Shown in pieces: positions 20,774 to 24,156 of a stretch of DNA of 24,156 nucleotides. Within the stretch, counting starts at the first letter, position 1. The number at the start of each line of letters is the position of its first letter. The notes beneath the pieces were generated by a model, which was given only the letters and a program-made list of their open reading frames with translations, was not told the origin of the DNA and ran no database searches. Source of the stretch: Chara braunii (taxonomy: Eukaryota; Streptophyta; Charophyceae; Charales; Characeae); the NCBI GenBank assembly GCA_003427395.1, contig BFEA01000700.1, positions 422,028 to 446,183 of the forward strand, written 5' to 3'. The position numbers were made by a program, and so were the translations under genes.

Positions 20774-20778
<5 letters not shown>

Positions 20779-20815
<37 letters not shown>
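20779..20815. repeat. (GA)n array abutting the adapter
   Basis: A 37 bp GA run ends exactly at the first base of the mosaic end. It replaces the TA array seen at the aligned place in the 5' LTR. It may be real LTR variation (the 5' LTR also has a TA-to-GA transition at 13544) or an assembly slip at a simple repeat. Confidence 0.9.
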
Positions 20816-20817
<2 letters not shown>

Positions 20818-20853
20818 GTCTCTTATACACATCTAGATGTGTATAAGAGACAG
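20816..20853. other. Nextera mate-pair junction adapter (artefact)
   Basis: CTGTCTCTTATACACATCT (20816-20834) is followed directly by its exact reverse complement (20835-20853). The 19 bp sequence is the engineered Tn5 mosaic end, a hybrid of the natural outside and inside ends and not a native IS50 end. Two of them joined head to head are the circularisation junction left in Nextera mate-pair reads when trimming fails. No 9 bp target duplication flanks it (GAGAGAGAG on the left, GGTATCCAC on the right), so it is not a transposition event in the organism. Across it, frames read SYTHLDVYKRQ on plus and CLLYTSRCV on minus, which are adapter translations. Confidence 0.98.
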
Positions 20854-23800
20854 GGTATCCACCATCCACAGGTAGGACACTGGCCCCTGCAGATACTGCT
20901 GATGTCCATAGGGGTAGGGGACTGGAGGGGAGGCGCAGAGATTGGACCAGATGGTATGGTCTCTGATGCTACCGGTCGACCCCTGGCCGGTAGCGCCCAC
21001 CTGCTGGAGGGTGCCCCTAGCGGACACTGCGTATGTGACACATTAACACTCAAATATATGAAACCTCGCGGTTTTCCTGTATGGTGACGCACTACATGAT
21101 ACGCATGAACGCGCAACCTTTTTGTGGGTTTCACAATCACAAACGACACTCCAGTGTCAATTGAAAAGTGTTGTAAGGGTTCAACCTCGGTGACAAACTA
21201 CAACAGTTGAGGAACATATGTTCAACCTCCACAATTGTTCTTCCTTTATGCAGAACACAGTGGTTGGCAGCAACCTTGAATTCCTATCGCAAACACGTGT
21301 GTCAAACAACCGTGACCAACTAAAAAAGAAAAAGATGATTATGCACATATCTAAGATGCCTAGGTCTATGGGCCTCGCTCCACTACTCTCAACTCTCAAT
21401 TTTTTTAACGTCCACCCTTCCTCCACCTGCTCTTGAGACGGACTTTCAAAAACTATTTCGAGAGGTTGACTTTCAAGAGTTTCCTCTCCTGCGGCTTACT
21501 TATTTTCGTCGGTCTTTGGCTCTACACTAAACAAGTTTGTTTTTCGAGAGTCCTCGAATAAAGGTGGGTAAGCCACACGTTTGGTTGTCGGGTAGTGTTC
21601 TCCACTGTTGCTCTTGAAGTTCGAGAGCCCCCTTTTCGAGAGTAAGTGGAGCGATAACAAAATTTTTGACGTTTTCTTGTGTCTGACGATTATCAAAGGA
21701 CATAATTCAAGAATGGAAAATAGTGGAGTGAGACCGTACTTTCAATATGTTATTATGGTTGTATAAATTGAGCTATGCAGGCTAAAGTTTGTGATGTTGT
21801 TAGTAGAGTTTGGTCCATGAATGTCATATTTACCTATATTGTTTATTGACTCGGACAATATGCATAAACTGTTTAAGGGTTTTTTTTTTTTTTATGAGAA
21901 AGGTTGAAATTTAGAGTACCAAGTAAGACTAGGTCGATGACCTTGAAATTCTACCTGGATATATTAGGGCGATCACCTAGCTTCGTCTTGTGTTGGAAAT
22001 CGGTTGCGCTGCCACTTGTACGCACCCTCGTATGAGTACGGATTTGTACTCTTGTACTCGTACGCTATGGGCCCCGTGCGAGTTTTCTTGTTATTATTAT
22101 TATTTTTTTTATCCAATATTGTTTTTATTTTTTTTTTCCAATTCTAATAAGAATCTAAAGATGATGTTCAACCAAATGTTGTTTTTTTTATGTTGTTGCA
22201 TCACATATTTGTTTTTCATATTTTTTTTATGACTTTTTTTTTTTTTCATACGGGGGCGTATAAGACGTACAGGTTCCCGTACAGACCCCGTACAGATATT
22301 ACCTTTACGTTTTGTATGGAAAGCGCCCGTATGTGTACTACGTTATGCAACATAGAAAATCGGGTCCAATGTCCCTTATCGAAAAACGGTCATGACAACG
22401 AACTACCTGTTGATTGTCCACATACCAACTCAACTCACTTTTATGCCTACTAAACTCCTCAAACACAGTAAACTTACCTCTTTGTGTAATTAATTCCTTT
22501 TAATCCCTATGCTTCGATGGGTTGTTTATTCCAGCAACCGAGTTGTTAGCACAGTAAGACTCCCGATCGTTGATGTTAAAGCTAATAGAAGTTGTCTTCC
22601 TCGGTCGTAAAGAAACCATTGCAAGTATTTCCTACTTCTTTCATATCTCATTTTCAGTTTCCAATTATATAGCATACAGTATTGTATCGACGTCATAATT
22701 CTGGTTTTCGTGTCAACGTCTAAAGTTTCCTGTTTTCGAAAGACATGATATTTTATCTTTTCCCTTACTGTTAACAAAGAAGTTTTATGAACTCATGGGC
22801 CAGGTACGTTCATTTAGTGGCTGATGGGGTGTCTCCTCTTGTGATGTCTGGCAAAATCCATCCGTCAGTATGTCCAACCACATTTCTCGCCCATAAATTA
22901 ACTCCCCTTCGGTTAAGCTCACATTGTGCTTCTTCCATATTTGTATACTTGCTTGGAGTACGGATAGTTCAACCACAAATGCCTGATGGTCTCTTTTGCC
23001 CACTGACACCTTTAACATTTCTCAGAGACTTCCATTCCTTTTGCCATAAACCAAATTTTTGATGTTGTATGTTGACTCTAACAACATTCATAACAAGTTA
23101 AGGGTTTTCCTTTTTTTTTTTTTTTTTTTTTAAGAAAGTTTAAAATTTGAAGTACTAAGTAAGACAAGGTCATCGACCTTCTAATTTCACTCTGATACAT
23201 TCAGTCATCACCCAACTTTGGTTTGCGCTAGTAGAAATCGAGTCCAACATCTCTTTATCGAAAAAAAACTTCCCCAAAGTAAATCTTGAAGCTCGCACAT
23301 TTCAATAAGAAAAAGGTGGTTTGAGAATGATTTTGTCTAAACATCTGGTATAAACGACGACCATAATAAAGAACCGCATGTTAACTGTCCACATACCTAC
23401 TCAACTCCCTCAAATGCCTATTTAACTCCTAGAAAACATTAGAGTTACATGTTTGTGTAATCAACTCCTTCTAGTCTCTATGCTTCGACAGACTATTTAT
23501 TTCAGCAACCAAGTTGTCAAAGTAAGACTCCTAATAGTTGATACTAAGGTCAATAGACCTCGTCTTCCATATTTGCAAAAAAATCATTATAAGTTTTTCC
23601 TACTTCTTCCACAATGTCATCTCGTTTTTTTGTTTCCAGTTACTTGGCATATTGTGTCTTATCGAAGTTATGATTCTGGTTTTCATGAGAACGTCAAGGG
23701 TTGCCTCTTCTCGAAAGACGTGATATTTTTCATCTTCCCTTGTTGTTAACAAAATAATTTTTCTGAACACCTCGGTCAGATATGTCCAGTTAGTGGCAGA

Positions 23801-24156
23801 TGGGGTGTCCCCACCCGTGATGCCTGACAAAATACATTCGTCAGATAGTCCAACCACATTTCCTTCCCTGAAGTGAATTCCCCTTCAACAGAAAAATTCC
23901 CGCAATAAATTAAAGTTGGAAAAACATTCTATAAAAAAAAATCCGTCATATTTATAAATTACCATTCCCATGTTTGTCAAATTCTAAAATTTCGAGTTTT
24001 ATTTGATAAGTTCCCCTCTAAATATGAGTTTTTCTTTCCAACTACATCTATGTGTTCAAGATGGAATGGAAGTCTGGACGAGTTTATGAAATGTTTTAAT
24101 TAAACTTTTATTTTACTACAACAAATATTTTCTAATTTAGATTGGATTAACCTATT
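20854..24156 (+). repeat. artefactual second copy of 3263-6565
   Basis: It repeats 3263-6565 in the same orientation with no difference I could find across 3303 bp, while the real repeats in this window (the LTR pair, the tandem units) are clearly diverged. It starts right after the mosaic end and runs to the window edge. It contains second copies of U1, of the hAT-like insert (22004-22356) and of the left part of the fold-back insert (23887-24156). None should be counted as separate genomic features. A true recent duplication is not excluded by identity alone, but the adapter at the boundary makes an artefact far more likely. Confidence 0.95.

Larger units (their letters stand above)
10712..20815 (+). 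mobile_element. LARD-like LTR retrotransposon (3' end missing)
   Basis: The element has a 5' LTR at 10712-14464, a primer-binding site at 14467-14484, an internal domain to 18033 and a second LTR from 18034, cut off at 20815 by the adapter junction. LTRs of about 3.75 kb combined with an internal region of about 3.57 kb and no gag, protease, reverse transcriptase, RNase H or integrase that I can see match the large retrotransposon derivative class, known in plants, which depends on proteins from autonomous relatives. The tRNA-Asp-type primer site is common among plant Gypsy elements, so a Gypsy helper is plausible. No clean polypurine tract was found before 18034, which is the weakest part of the case. 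The target duplication cannot be tested because the right end is absent. Confidence 0.7.
18034..20815 (+). repeat. second (3') LTR, truncated by the adapter
   Basis: It starts TGTTGG, one C-to-T change from the 5' LTR's TGTCGG, and then follows the 5' LTR to the base aligned with 13316. It ends in a GA array and the mosaic-end junction. About 1.15 kb of LTR is therefore missing from the window. Relative to the 5' LTR it has an extra 120 bp (18758-18877), several small indels near 19250 and 19330, and an AT array of different length. Divergence is about 9% over the stretch I compared by hand, so the element is not a very recent insertion. Confidence 0.72.

Noticed and set aside
10712-20777. 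Simple segmental duplication instead of an LTR pair
   Set aside because: The TG...CA ends with a 6 bp inversion and a primer-binding site exactly 2 bp inside the predicted end are not expected from a random duplication. The missing polypurine tract leaves some doubt.
20816-20853. A real Tn5/IS50-related insertion or a natural palindromic regulatory site
   Set aside because: The 19 bp ends are the engineered mosaic sequence, nothing lies between them, there is no 9 bp target duplication, and the following DNA is an exact copy of distant sequence.
1-24156. CRISPR array, prokaryotic operon, prophage or plasmid functions
   Set aside because: There are no regularly spaced identical short repeats, no coding density, and no recognisable prokaryotic gene. 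The repeat content is eukaryotic.

Overview
This window looks like nuclear, repeat-rich, non-coding DNA from a eukaryote, most likely a land plant. The reasons are the long (AT)n, (GA)n and (AAT)n arrays, tRNA-like SINE heads, MITE-like inserts, and a long-LTR element with a primer-binding site resembling the plant tRNA-Asp type. I see no bacterial gene organisation and no protein-coding gene I can name. The open reading frames are short, mostly run through simple repeats, and match no family I recognise.

Layout. 1-3200 holds simple repeats (poly-A, CT/CG, CT, A-rich, a G-quadruplex tract), a cluster of tRNA-derived SINE fragments (about 1514-1760), a CA-rich tandem duplication and a three-unit 103-120 bp minisatellite (2538-2864). 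3263-6969 is AT-rich and contains two diverged tandem units (4203-5470 and 5471-6969). Comparing the units reveals two insertions: a 353 bp hAT-like candidate with a 7 bp target duplication (4413-4765) and a 523 bp fold-back MITE candidate (6296-6818). 6970-10711 is AT-rich unique-looking DNA with an (AAT)n array and a ~270 bp tandem duplication.

10712-20815 is best read as one large non-autonomous LTR retrotransposon. It has a complete 5' LTR of about 3.75 kb bounded by TGTCGG...CCGACA, a tRNA-Asp-like primer-binding site 2 bp after it, about 3.57 kb of internal DNA with no gag-pol I can see, and a second, diverged LTR starting at 18034. This is the architecture of a LARD (large retrotransposon derivative).

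The most important observation is technical. 20816-20853 is a perfect 38 bp palindrome made of two head-to-head 19 bp Tn5 mosaic ends, the circularisation junction of a Nextera mate-pair library. Everything after it (20854-24156) repeats 3263-6565 in the same orientation, with no difference that I found, homopolymer lengths included. That is what circularising one fragment running from 3263 to 20815 (about 17.55 kb here) would give. The window's right end is therefore very probably an assembly artefact, not a genomic duplication, and should be trimmed from 20816 on.

I find no new molecular system encoded by genes. The biological candidates worth following are the LARD-like element, the two small non-autonomous inserts and the SINE family.
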